In this document: one piece after another, positions 1 to 7,520 of the stretch
Position numbering within the stretch: the stretch's first letter is position 1
Layout of the letters: each line of letters opens with the position of its first letter
NCBI GenBank assembly: GCA_900547565.1
Contig: URHI01000009.1
Span: forward strand, 1-29,316
From: an uncultured Eubacteriales bacterium
Lineage (GTDB): Bacteria > Bacillota > Clostridia > Oscillospirales > CAG-272
DNA length: 29,316 nucleotides
Reading direction: 5' to 3'
Program-made: the position numbers and the translations under genes
The notes under the pieces: generated by a model
Database searches by the model: none
What the model was told of the DNA's origin: nothing
The model's input: the letters and a program-made list of their open reading frames with translations, nothing else

Positions 1-145
1 GCTGCGCTTCACCGGTCTTTCGGTCGGAGAGATTGCATATTCTCTCGGATACTCAAGCTCATACTATTTCTGCCGTCTGTTCAAGCAGTATTTCAATATC
101 ACACCTACCGAATACCAGCGCTCCCACCCCAAAAGCAAAAAATGA
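1..145 (+). CDS. AraC-family transcriptional regulator, C-terminal fragment (5' end outside window)
   Basis: The frame beginning at base 2 is open to a TGA at 143-145 and encodes the last 47 residues of a protein. It contains the second helix-turn-helix of the AraC/XylS DNA-binding domain: the sequence VGEIAYSLGYSSSYYFCRLF followed by KQYFNITPTEYQR matches the typical family signature (IA..LGY....YF...FK...G.TP..YR). Proteins of this family usually bind DNA next to promoters of sugar or stress genes through two such motifs; the sensor domain lies outside the window, so the ligand is unknown. It is followed at once by a strong terminator and converges on the serine hydrolase gene. The family call is firm, the specific role is not. 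Confidence 0.88.
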   Translation, partial: LRFTGLSVGEIAYSLGYSSSYYFCRLFKQYFNITPTEYQRSHPKSKK

Positions 146-150
146 CGTAA

Positions 151-182
151 AAAAAACACTTCAATTTCCGAAGTGTTTTTTT
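151..182. terminator. Bidirectional intrinsic terminator between araC-type gene and serine hydrolase
   Basis: CACTTC at 157-162 pairs with GAAGTG at 170-175 around a 7-base loop, flanked by an A run (151-156) and a T run (176-182). The A and T runs extend the stem and give a U tract in either direction, so it can end both the plus-strand regulator gene and the minus-strand gene ending at 196. Confidence 0.9.
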
Positions 183-195
183 CTGCTTATCCGGC

Positions 196-1050
196 TCACG
201 CCTGCCAGCCGCGTATCATGGCGTCAAAAGCCGAACGGCGCTCGTAGCCGTGCCATGCCACTGCAAGACCGAGAGCGGGATTGAAAGTCAGCATCTGACC
301 GCGCATACCGCCCTTACCGTACCAGCCGTCACCGCGATCCTTGAACTCATAGCCGCGGCTGATAACCGTATTCACCCAATCCTCGGACACTATACGCTGC
401 CCCTGCCATTCACCTCCGCGCAGGTAGACAATTCCCAGCTTTACCATATCCTCAGTGCGCAGATACAGTCCGGTTGCTCCCATGGCATAGCCCTGTGGGC
501 AAACCGACCACGCATATTCTTTGAAATTAAGTACCTCAGTGAGCACCGGGTGGAGAAATTGTGCCAGATCCATCCCGGCAACTCGCCCGATCACACGCGA
601 CAGAAGATAATACGCCGCATCGGTGTACTGATTATGCGTGCCGGGCGTGAAGGGCAGCGGCTCACTCAGCACTATGCTCAGATAGTCATGCGTCGGATAT
701 GCTGACGCATCATCGGCGTCTATGTCAAGCAGACCGCGTCCGAAGCCGGCAGTATGCAGCATGAGCATTTCAATTGTGACCTTACGCCAGTTATCGTCCA
801 TCCCTACAGGACACAGCTCGGGAATAAAATCAACGGCAATGTCCCCGGGACGCATTAATCCGCGGTCGTACAACATTCCGACAGCCGTGACTGTAAATGC
901 CTTGGCTATAGAATAGCAGTTGCAGCAGGGATTTGCCGGGTTGACTGTCTGAGAGCGTATGTTTCCGTCGCGGTCGCCCTCAGCGGCAAAATATACGTTA
1001 AGTCCCGCATTGTGCGCACGGGCGGCATAATCAATATCTGTAAGTGACAT
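196..1050 (-). CDS. Serine hydrolase of the beta-lactamase class C / penicillin-binding protein family
   Basis: A 284-residue protein of the class C beta-lactamase-like serine hydrolases (esterases, DD-peptidases, beta-lactamases). Visible motifs: SIAK at residues 47-50 (SxxK nucleophile and base); YTD at 142-144 where the family usually has YxN; KGG at 236-238 in the GKGGMRGQ context, which corresponds to the (H/K)xG motif. There is no signal peptide or membrane segment, so it is probably cytoplasmic and more likely an esterase-like enzyme than a cell-wall enzyme. I chose the ATG at 1050 rather than the in-frame ATG at 1092: it is preceded by GAGGAG about 10 bases upstream, and the longer version would overlap the end of cca. 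It lies 25 bases after cca on the same strand and probably shares its transcript. The substrate cannot be named. The Asp in place of Asn in the second motif is a deviation from the canonical triad. Confidence 0.8.
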   Translation of the reverse strand: MSLTDIDYAARAHNAGLNVYFAAEGDRDGNIRSQTVNPANPCCNCYSIAKAFTVTAVGMLYDRGLMRPGDIAVDFIPELCPVGMDDNWRKVTIEMLMLHTAGFGRGLLDIDADDASAYPTHDYLSIVLSEPLPFTPGTHNQYTDAAYYLLSRVIGRVAGMDLAQFLHPVLTEVLNFKEYAWSVCPQGYAMGATGLYLRTEDMVKLGIVYLRGGEWQGQRIVSEDWVNTVISRGYEFKDRGDGWYGKGGMRGQMLTFNPALGLAVAWHGYERRSAFDAMIRGWQA

Positions 1051-1075
1051 AATTCGTATTCTCCTCTCTGATGAA

Positions 1076-2428
1076 TTATTTTTGTACGTCATCGGACTGT
1101 GATATCAGGCTTTGCGCAAGCGCCGTCAGCGGAGCGCGTTCATTTGGGCACTCACCGTCGATCACCGCCTCAAGCAGGCGGTGCAGGACCGTACCTACCG
1201 CTTTGCCCGGGCGCAGCCCGAGCGCGATGATATCGTCGCCGTGCAGTGCCAGCGTACCGAGTGAAAGCTGTCCCTGCTCGGCAATCAGCCGGTCGAGAAC
1301 GCTTTCTATTTGGTCAAGCTCACGTAGCCGCGGCTCCACCAGCCAATCGACCAGGGCCCCGTTATCGGCACGACGCAGAGCAATAAGCCGCCGCGAATCC
1401 TCCTCGCCCAGCGCGCTCAGCATGCGCCGCACGCTTTTATCAGTCGGCTGTATGGTACGGTGATGCTCGGCCACCAGCCTTGTGACGGCGGCGATCGTCC
1501 TACCGTCTGCCCGAAGCCGGCGCAATGCTTTTTCGGTCAGCTCAGTGCTGAGCGCAGGGTGACCGTAAAAATGCCCGCCGCGCTCGTCCTCGGAGTAACA
1601 GCCCGGCTTGCCTATGTCGTGAAACAGTGCCGCCAGCTTTACATATCTGTCTCCGTCAGCCAGTCCGAGCGCCACAAGCGAATGTTGGTATACATCATAC
1701 TTATGATACGGATTGTGTTGGTCAAAGCCCACCGACATCTCGAATTCCGGCACTATGCGGCACAGCACGTCGGGATACTGCTCAAGTATACGCCGCGCAC
1801 CCGGTCCGCAGACCAGCTTGCAGAATTCGATCCACACACGTTCGGCAGAAATGTTGTCGAGCAGGGCGTAGTTGCGGTGTATGCTCTCTGCCGTCAGCGG
1901 CTCGATGTCAAAATCAAGTACGGCGGCAAAGCGCAGCGCACGTAGTATGCGTAGTCCGTCCTCATGAAAGCGGCGGTCAGGCTCACCGACCGCGCGTATG
2001 AGACGGCGGGCAATATCCTCCCGGCCGCCGAACACGTCAATAAGCCCGCGCTGCGGCGAATATGCCATGGCGTTGACGGTGAAGTCACGGCGGGCAAGGT
2101 CATCACGCAGGTTCGGTGTAAAAAACACCTCTGACGGGCGACGGTTGTCAAGATATTCACCGTCCATCCTATAGGTAGTGATCTCAAGCGGCTCTCCGTC
2201 AACCAGCACCGTGACGGTACCGTGCTTTATACCCGTTTCGATGATCCGGAAGCCGTCGAAACAGCGCTCGGTCTGTTCCGGGCGGGCGGAGGTTGTTATA
2301 TCGAAGTCATTCGGCGTGCGCCCCATGAGCATATCGCGGACACAACCGCCCACGCAGAACGCCTCATATCCGTGATGCTCAAGTATTCCAACAGCACGTG
2401 CCGCCGCGGGAGAAACGGTCATTTTCAT
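1076..2428 (-). CDS. cca: CCA-adding tRNA nucleotidyltransferase (class II) with HD domain
   Basis: A 450-residue enzyme that adds or repairs the 3'-terminal CCA of tRNAs, using CTP and ATP. The N-terminal nucleotidyltransferase head shows GGCVRD (residues 27-32) and DFD (41-43), which carries the metal-binding aspartates. The neck that selects the nucleotide follows, and RILRALRFAA is the usual class II signature. A metal-binding HD motif (LFHDIGKP) lies near the middle of the protein and is followed by EHHRTIQP. The fused HD domain is common in class II enzymes. A strong AGGAGG lies only 4 bases before the chosen ATG at 2428; a second ATG two codons downstream (2422) would have a 10-base spacing and is an equally possible start. 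The gene follows pfkA and precedes the serine hydrolase on one strand. Confidence 0.95.
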   Translation of the reverse strand: MKMTVSPAAARAVGILEHHGYEAFCVGGCVRDMLMGRTPNDFDITTSARPEQTERCFDGFRIIETGIKHGTVTVLVDGEPLEITTYRMDGEYLDNRRPSEVFFTPNLRDDLARRDFTVNAMAYSPQRGLIDVFGGREDIARRLIRAVGEPDRRFHEDGLRILRALRFAAVLDFDIEPLTAESIHRNYALLDNISAERVWIEFCKLVCGPGARRILEQYPDVLCRIVPEFEMSVGFDQHNPYHKYDVYQHSLVALGLADGDRYVKLAALFHDIGKPGCYSEDERGGHFYGHPALSTELTEKALRRLRADGRTIAAVTRLVAEHHRTIQPTDKSVRRMLSALGEEDSRRLIALRRADNGALVDWLVEPRLRELDQIESVLDRLIAEQGQLSLGTLALHGDDIIALGLRPGKAVGTVLHRLLEAVIDGECPNERAPLTALAQSLISQSDDVQK

Positions 2429-2488
2429 AACACCTCCTTTTCATTACGGTTACTCCGGCAGAGCCGGCATTATAATACCTCTACTCAA

Positions 2489-2523
2489 AACCGGGACCGC
2501 TCAGACATCTGACAGCCCCGGTA
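2489..2523 (-). terminator. Probable intrinsic terminator downstream of pfkA
   Basis: ACCGGG (2490-2495) can pair with CCCGGT (2517-2522), with an inner CAGA/TCTG stem (2502-2511). On the minus strand it is followed by a short TTTTG tract. The U tract is short, so readthrough into cca is possible. A TATAAT-like element (2470-2475 read on the minus strand) lies between this hairpin and cca, but I see no good -35 for it. Confidence 0.5.
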
Positions 2524-2533
2524 TATTGATCTT

Positions 2534-3805
2534 TCAGATTTCGGACAGCGACTTTGCCGTTGCCATAAGGCTTTCGCTCACCTTCATGCGGAAATCGAAC
2601 ATTTTTTTCTGTTCAGGTGTCAGCGCGTTGAAGACAGCCTGATCCATCACTCCAGTTTTGCGAAGCTTGCGGTAGAACGAGTCGACGCTGATAGCCTCGA
2701 TCATATCCATATCGGCGATACGGCCATCATGGACGCATACAACGCGGTTGAGCTTGCCCTCTGCGATAAGACGGACTGCATCTTCGCCCATGTGGCCGGC
2801 AACCACGCGGTCAAAGCAGGTTGGACGGCCGCCGCGAGCCACGTGTGCGAAGCGCGCAAACTTGGTCTCGATAAACTCGCCCTTGAAATCGATATTGCCT
2901 TCCTCGGCATAATAGTTTTCAAACGCCGCACGGCTACGAGACTCCAGCGCACTGACAAATTGCTCGCTGTACTCAGCCTTGTAGTCATTGAACGCTACCT
3001 TGGCCAGCGCCTTACCGTCGATATTACCGGCTGTGTAGTTGGCTACAGCGGCATCAAGGGCAGCCTTTCTGGCCTCGGCCGTAAATGCGGTGTTGACTGC
3101 GCCCTCGGCGAAAATGACCAAAAATGACCGTTTGCCGTCATGCCGTGCGCGGATCATACCGTCAATGACCTTGTCCTCATCAAACAGCTCGGGAGCCTCC
3201 GGAATAGCCACAGCCGACGCACCTACCGCAATGGCGGTGTGCAGTGCTATCTGCCCGGCCTTGCGACCCATGACCTCAACGACATTGCATCTCTTGTGCG
3301 AATTGCAGGTATCACGCAACGCATCGCACATCTCAATGGTGTTGCGCAGTGCGGTATCAAAGCCTAGTGTATATTCCGTGGAAACTATATCGTTATCAAT
3401 CGTAGCTGGAATACCTATGCAGGGGATCCCGGTATATTTGTGTATGTCAAGACTGCCGCGGAAGCTGCCGTCGCCGCCGATTACCACCAGCGCGCCAATG
3501 CCGTTTGCCTCAAGATTTTTACCCATGAGCTTGGCATAATATTCAGGATCATCGCCGAATTCGGTAAAGCGGGCGGAATTGAGTATTGTGCCGCCGAGGT
3601 TTATAATATTCTCCACATCCGCGGCATGAAGCACCCGGAAATCTCCGGGACGGTTGTAGGTCATACCGTAATAAGCGTCCGAAATACCCACCACTTCAAT
3701 ATTGTATTTTCTTGCGGAAAGCACTACTGCACGCACAGCAGCATTCATTGCCTGGCAGTCGCCACCGCTGGTGATAACACCTATTCTTTTGATTTGTGCT
3801 GACAT
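2534..3805 (-). CDS. pfkA: 6-phosphofructokinase, long clostridial form
   Basis: A 423-residue enzyme that phosphorylates fructose 6-phosphate in glycolysis. It shows the N-terminal SGGDCQAMNAAVRAVV, GGDGS (110-114), TIDND (135-139, catalytic Asp137), VMGRKAGQIAL (the sugar-binding MGR region), PE near 202-205, and ARGGRPTCFDR in the C-terminal sugar-binding part. GGDGS has glycine at the position where pyrophosphate-dependent enzymes carry aspartate, so ATP is the likely donor. PATIDND differs from the PGTIDND of classical ATP enzymes. The protein is about 100 residues longer than the E. coli type, mainly because of an Ala/Glu/Tyr-rich insert around residues 245-311, before the ARGG motif. 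GGAGG six bases before the ATG fixes the start. It is the first gene of pfkA - cca - hydrolase. Confidence 0.95.
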   Translation of the reverse strand: MSAQIKRIGVITSGGDCQAMNAAVRAVVLSARKYNIEVVGISDAYYGMTYNRPGDFRVLHAADVENIINLGGTILNSARFTEFGDDPEYYAKLMGKNLEANGIGALVVIGGDGSFRGSLDIHKYTGIPCIGIPATIDNDIVSTEYTLGFDTALRNTIEMCDALRDTCNSHKRCNVVEVMGRKAGQIALHTAIAVGASAVAIPEAPELFDEDKVIDGMIRARHDGKRSFLVIFAEGAVNTAFTAEARKAALDAAVANYTAGNIDGKALAKVAFNDYKAEYSEQFVSALESRSRAAFENYYAEEGNIDFKGEFIETKFARFAHVARGGRPTCFDRVVAGHMGEDAVRLIAEGKLNRVVCVHDGRIADMDMIEAISVDSFYRKLRKTGVMDQAVFNALTPEQKKMFDFRMKVSESLMATAKSLSEI

Positions 3806-3852
3806 TGTTTTCCTCCGTGCCGCGTATGCGGTTATTTAAACATTCATCGTTT

Positions 3853-3882
3853 ATTATACAACATTCCCCGGGCGAATGTCAA
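3853..3882 (-). promoter_or_regulatory. Sigma-A promoter of pfkA with operator-like dyad
   Basis: On the minus strand: TTGACA (3882-3877), an 18-base spacer, and TATAAT (3858-3853). Both hexamers match consensus. The spacer contains an inverted repeat, ACATTC (3861-3866) and GAATGT (3874-3879), around CCCGGGC; it overlaps the -35 box. That position suits a repressor operator, but no regulator can be assigned. A second TTGACA lies just upstream on the same strand (3896-3891). Confidence 0.8.
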
Positions 3883-3950
3883 TATATACTGTCAATATTT
3901 TCACAATTCTGACGTTTTTTCGACGGTTCCGATAAAAAAGCTGCGGCTTA

Positions 3951-3979
3951 TTGACAAAGCTGTCTGTTTCAACTATAAT
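3951..3979 (+). promoter_or_regulatory. Consensus sigma-A promoter of the EEP-fold lipoprotein gene
   Basis: TTGACA (3951-3956), a 17-base spacer, and TATAAT (3974-3979). The start site would fall about 25 bases before the ATG at 4009. It is divergent from the pfkA promoter, about 70 bases away. Confidence 0.88.
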
Positions 3980-4008
3980 GTAACTATAAATGATCGGAGG
4001 TGTTCTGT

Positions 4009-5244
4009 ATGAAACGCTGTATAACTTTGCTGCTTGTTGTCTGCCTTGCGTTCGCACTGCCTGGGTGCAGCGGCCGTGCGGGCGAAGCCCCCGACACCGC
4101 TCCCGGCAGCACGGCCTTATCGGGCACAACCTCATCAGATACTCTCACCGTGGCTGAGCTGTGTCTGACCGACCTGCCCTTCACCGTTGTACGGCCTGAG
4201 GACAGTCGCAATGCCGTCATCAGTGCGGGACAGCGTGTGCGCAACTATATCGGCGAGACCTCCGGAAAATATCCCGATCTGAAAAGCGACTGGGTCAGGC
4301 CCGGCACCGATCCCGACAGCATAAACAGCTGTGAAATACTGATAGGCAACACCAACCGCACGCAAAGCGGCAGTGTACAGTGCACCGATGGCTGGTATGT
4401 CGGTGTGCAGCAGGACAAGGTGGTGATCCTTGCCAGCCGGGAAAAATATTACGACACGGCAGTTGATTATTTTATATCACAGTGCCGTGTGGGAGAGGAC
4501 GGAAAAATATACATCATGAGAAATTGTGAACATTCGGAAAAGGTTGAGGATATTTACGCGGGTGTCGAGCTGACACTGCGCGTCGGCAGCTACAACATAA
4601 AGCACGGTGCTGACGTAGGTCTTGACATGTCTGTCATTGCAGCCGACATAACGGCGCTCGGACTGGATGTTGTGGGCATACAGGAGGTAGATCAGATTAC
4701 ATCGCGCGTAGGCGGACTGGATACCATGAAGGCGCTGTCCGAAGCGTCGGGATATGAATACTATGCTTTTGCACGCGCCATTGATTTCCGCGGTGGGCAG
4801 TACGGTACCGGAGTGCTCAGCCGCTATCCCATCGACTCGTTTGATGTCATACCGCTGTCCTCAGGCTCCGCGGAGGCGCGCAGTGCCGGACATGCGGTTA
4901 TAAATGTTGACGGCGTCAGACTGGATTTTTTCAACACACACCTGTCGTATGAGGAAAAATCTCTCCGTACCGCACAGATACAACAGCTCGCGCCCATTCT
5001 GGACGCATGCGAAGCCTACATAATAACCGGCGACTTCAATACCTCGGATACCGGTGAATTCTCACTCTGGGACGGAGCGGGATTTGTCAACAGAAACACA
5101 TACCCTACCTTCCCGTCGTCTGGAAAGGGCATTGACAACATATTTTTCTCGCCCGACTGGAGCGTCTGCACAGCCGGCATGGGGCCGGAGGGGCATTCCG
5201 ATCATCGCATGCTGTGGGCAGAGCTTAAATTCGAGCGTAAATAA
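4009..5244 (+). CDS. Lipoprotein with C-terminal endonuclease/exonuclease/phosphatase (EEP) domain
   Basis: A 411-residue exported lipoprotein. The signal peptide MKRCITLLLVVCLAFALPGC ends in lipobox cysteine 20. Residues about 45-165 form a separate domain (VVRPEDSRNAVISAG, EILIGNTNRT) that resembles the small domain found N-terminal to several glycosidase families. The EEP fold runs from about 190 to the end: SYNIKHG (metal/Asn motif), VGIQEVD (catalytic Glu), GVLSRYPI, ITGDFNT (DxN motif), GIDNIFF and GHSDHR (catalytic His). The family includes nucleases, sphingomyelinases and inositol phosphatases, so the substrate (nucleic acid, phospholipid or sugar phosphate) is open. The ATG at 4009 has GGAGG 8 bases upstream. 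An in-frame GTG at 4000 overlaps that site and is unlikely. The Crp/Fnr gene follows 48 bases downstream. Confidence 0.88.
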   Translation: MKRCITLLLVVCLAFALPGCSGRAGEAPDTAPGSTALSGTTSSDTLTVAELCLTDLPFTVVRPEDSRNAVISAGQRVRNYIGETSGKYPDLKSDWVRPGTDPDSINSCEILIGNTNRTQSGSVQCTDGWYVGVQQDKVVILASREKYYDTAVDYFISQCRVGEDGKIYIMRNCEHSEKVEDIYAGVELTLRVGSYNIKHGADVGLDMSVIAADITALGLDVVGIQEVDQITSRVGGLDTMKALSEASGYEYYAFARAIDFRGGQYGTGVLSRYPIDSFDVIPLSSGSAEARSAGHAVINVDGVRLDFFNTHLSYEEKSLRTAQIQQLAPILDACEAYIITGDFNTSDTGEFSLWDGAGFVNRNTYPTFPSSGKGIDNIFFSPDWSVCTAGMGPEGHSDHRMLWAELKFERK

Positions 5245-5292
5245 CACACCCGACGGCCAATTTGTGCAAAAATTTCATGGGAGGCCTGTACC

Positions 5293-5973
5293 ATGGGCGA
5301 AAACAGGGGTAAGTCAGAGCTGCTCGGCGCCTATCTGCCGTTCTGGGAACGGTTGCGTGAGACGCAGCGCGACAATATTACAAACAACACCCGCGCTGTA
5401 AGATATAGAAAAGGAAGTCATATTGCCGATGTCGGTGAGGACTGTGGTATGGTCATTGTCAGACGGGGGCGCATTTGTGCCTATACCGTGTCCGAGCAGG
5501 GGCGTGAGGTGGCACTGCTGTCCTGCTATTCGGGCGATATATGCCTCATGGCTGCTCACAGCTTTATTGATACATCTTCATTCAATATATGCATCGCTGC
5601 CGAAACCGAGGTTGACGTGCTTATCGTCGACACATCGACGCTGTCCGACATATGCAAGAGCTGCATACACGCCGAAAGCTTTATGCGGCAGCTGATATCA
5701 TCACATTTCTGCCGCGTGACAGGTAGCATGCAGAATATGCTGCTGCAAAGCCCCGAACAGCGGCTGGCGGACTATCTCTGCGCCGCCTCCGACCGAACGG
5801 GCAGCAACCGCGTAAACACTACTCATGAACAGCTTGCCAAACACATAGGGACTGCGCGGGAAGTTGTGTCGCGCACACTCAAACGGCTGAGCGCCGAAGG
5901 CGTGGTAAGTCTGGAGCGCGGCGCCGTGGTAATAAAGGACAAGTCCAGGCTTCGTCAGCCGGACGGGCTTTGA
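5293..5973 (+). CDS. Crp/Fnr-family transcriptional regulator
   Basis: A 226-residue regulator with an N-terminal cyclic-nucleotide-binding-type beta barrel (about 10-125; RKGSHIADVGEDCGMVIVRRG and SGDICLMAAHSFID) and a C-terminal winged helix-turn-helix with recognition region HIGTAREVVSRTLKRLSAEG (184-203). The family senses cAMP, oxygen, NO or redox state. The barrel and linker hold many cysteines (51, 62, 78, 84, 100, 121, 124, 140), including a CxxC at 121-124. An Fe-S or thiol-based redox input is therefore plausible but not shown. The usual cAMP-contacting RSEL-type motif is not seen. GGGAGG 8 bases before the ATG supports the start. The AlaX gene starts 8 bases after the stop, so the two are almost certainly cotranscribed. 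Confidence 0.9.
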   Translation: MGENRGKSELLGAYLPFWERLRETQRDNITNNTRAVRYRKGSHIADVGEDCGMVIVRRGRICAYTVSEQGREVALLSCYSGDICLMAAHSFIDTSSFNICIAAETEVDVLIVDTSTLSDICKSCIHAESFMRQLISSHFCRVTGSMQNMLLQSPEQRLADYLCAASDRTGSNRVNTTHEQLAKHIGTAREVVSRTLKRLSAEGVVSLERGAVVIKDKSRLRQPDGL

Positions 5974-5981
5974 GAGGATTT

Positions 5982-7133
5982 ATGGCAACACAAAAAATTT
6001 ACGAAACACACGGCGAGATAATGCAGCTTGAGGCATATGTCACCGACTGCACTGCATGCGACGGCGGCTTTGAGCTGGCACTTGACCGCACAATATTTTT
6101 TCCGGGCGGAGGAGGACAGCTGCCCGACACCGGCGAGATATCGGGGGAAAGAGTAGCTTATATTCGCGAGGACGGTGACCGTATCTGGCACGGCGTTGCA
6201 CGCGCCATGGAACCCGGGCAGAAGGTCGTGTGCCGGCTCGATGCCGGACTGCGCCGCCGGCGTATGCAAAATCACGGAGGGGAGCATATAGTTTCGGGCA
6301 TTGTGTACCGGCGCTACGGATTTCACAATGTGGGCTTTCACATGGGCGAGCAGGACATGACCATAGATTTTGACGGTGTGCTCGATCGAGGACAGTTGTG
6401 GGAAATTGAGCAGGAGGCCAATGATGCCATAACCGACGACCGGCGGGTCAGCATAAGCTACCCCACCCCGGAACAGCTGGCACTGCTTGACTACAGGTCA
6501 AAAAAAGCGCTGTCAGGCCGGGTACGCATCGTAGAGATAGAGGGAATGGACCGCTGTGCCTGCTGTGCTCCGCATTTTGAGAACACCGGGTGCATAGGCA
6601 TGATAAAGATACTCGATTTCATTCATTACAAGGGCGGCATACGTGTACACCTGCTGTGCGGGGCCGATGCGCTTGACGACTATCAGCGTCGGTATCTTGC
6701 AACCGCCGATATATCGGCCCGGCTTTCGGTGCCGCAGTCGGAGGTCGCAGGGGCGGTAAAACAGCTGTGCGACGAGGCAGGACGGCTACGCGGTGAATGC
6801 GGCGAGCTGAAGCGCCGTATCTTGGAACTTCGTGCCGAGATGATCGCTCCTACGGACGGAAATATCTGTCTGTTCGAGCCGCTTGACGCCGGTGATATGA
6901 GATACCTTGTCAATTTGTGTCATCCAAAGTGCGGCGGAATATGCGCGCTGTTTTCCGGCAACGACACCGACGGATACAAATACATTATTGCCAGCCGCAG
7001 CCGCGATATGCGTGCACTTGCGCCCGAACTTAACCGGGCACTGTCAGGCAGGGGTGGAGGTTCGCCGATAATGATACAAGGCAGTGTCAGCGCAACGCAA
7101 ACTGAAATCGAGCAGTATTTTTCCGGTCTTTGA
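5982..7133 (+). CDS. Alanyl-tRNA editing protein, AlaX long form with DHHA1 domain
   Basis: A 383-residue free-standing relative of the AlaRS editing region; it would hydrolyse mischarged Ser-tRNA(Ala) or Gly-tRNA(Ala). Motifs: FFPGGGGQLPDTG (39-51), zinc ligands HGGEH (H98, H102) and CAPH (about 194-198) followed by ENTGCIG, then a helical linker and a C-terminal DHHA1-like domain (GYKYIIASRS and SGRGGGSPIMIQGS). The length fits AlaX-II/long forms. The canonical HxxxH sequence of AlaRS is usually HTATH; here it is HGGEH, the form seen in clostridial AlaX proteins as I recall them. The ATG at 5982 has GAGAGG close upstream. The TTG at 5970 would overlap the previous stop and is unlikely. PqqD-like follows after 21 bases. 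Confidence 0.9.
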   Translation: MATQKIYETHGEIMQLEAYVTDCTACDGGFELALDRTIFFPGGGGQLPDTGEISGERVAYIREDGDRIWHGVARAMEPGQKVVCRLDAGLRRRRMQNHGGEHIVSGIVYRRYGFHNVGFHMGEQDMTIDFDGVLDRGQLWEIEQEANDAITDDRRVSISYPTPEQLALLDYRSKKALSGRVRIVEIEGMDRCACCAPHFENTGCIGMIKILDFIHYKGGIRVHLLCGADALDDYQRRYLATADISARLSVPQSEVAGAVKQLCDEAGRLRGECGELKRRILELRAEMIAPTDGNICLFEPLDAGDMRYLVNLCHPKCGGICALFSGNDTDGYKYIIASRSRDMRALAPELNRALSGRGGGSPIMIQGSVSATQTEIEQYFSGL

Positions 7134-7154
7134 GCCGGGGCTTAAGGGTAATTT

Positions 7155-7418
7155 ATGAAGATCAAACAGGGTTTTATACTGTCAAAAATAGGCAATGATA
7201 CCGTGGCAATTGCAACGGGTGAGCTGTCACGTACATTCTCCGGCGTAATAATGCTGAACGGGACCGGGGTATTTCTCTGGGAACGTCTTCAGCAGGATAC
7301 AACACGCGAGCAGCTTGTTGCCGACATGCTGGAGCATTACGACGTGTCCCGTGCTGAAGCAACCGAGGATATAAATACGTTTATTGAACAGTTGAAAGCC
7401 GGCGGTGTACTGGAGTAA
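7155..7418 (+). CDS. PqqD-like peptide-chaperone-type protein
   Basis: An 87-residue protein with the PqqD fold signature: KQGFILSKIGNDTVAIATGE, a central LNGTGVFLWERLQ, then a helical tail (QLVADMLEHYDVSRAEATED, INTFIEQL). PqqD-type domains present peptide substrates to radical SAM enzymes, or act in poorly understood clostridial contexts. No radical SAM enzyme or precursor peptide is visible nearby, so its partner is unknown. It ends the Crp/Fnr - AlaX - PqqD unit. Start ATG 7155 has a weak site (AAGGG) about 6 bases upstream. Confidence 0.82.
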   Translation: MKIKQGFILSKIGNDTVAIATGELSRTFSGVIMLNGTGVFLWERLQQDTTREQLVADMLEHYDVSRAEATEDINTFIEQLKAGGVLE

Positions 7419-7431
7419 ACCGTACATCGCC

Positions 7432-7453
7432 GTGTCACTGCATGATGTGACAC
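7432..7453 (+). repeat. Inverted repeat after the pqqD-like gene, possible weak terminator
   Basis: GTGTCAC (7432-7438) and GTGACAC (7447-7453) form a perfect 7-bp stem with an 8-base loop just after the pqqD-like stop. No T run follows directly, so it is a weak terminator at best or an operator-like dyad upstream of the pyr promoter. Confidence 0.4.
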
Positions 7454-7485
7454 CGAAATCCGCAATAAATATCTTGTTTTAAGCC

Positions 7486-7514
7486 TTGACAACAGACAAA
7501 GGATATGGTATAAT
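7486..7514 (+). promoter_or_regulatory. Consensus sigma-A promoter of the pyr operon
   Basis: TTGACA (7486-7491), a 17-base spacer, and TATAAT (7509-7514). Transcription should begin near 7521, giving a leader of about 225 bases before pyrC. Confidence 0.9.
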
Positions 7515-7520
7515 GCTTGC

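Noticed and set aside
250..705. Plus-strand ORF opposite the serine hydrolase, and similar long ORFs opposite cca, pfkA, carB and the kinase
   Set aside because: They are antisense or out-of-frame shadows of well-supported genes and lack ribosome sites and family motifs.
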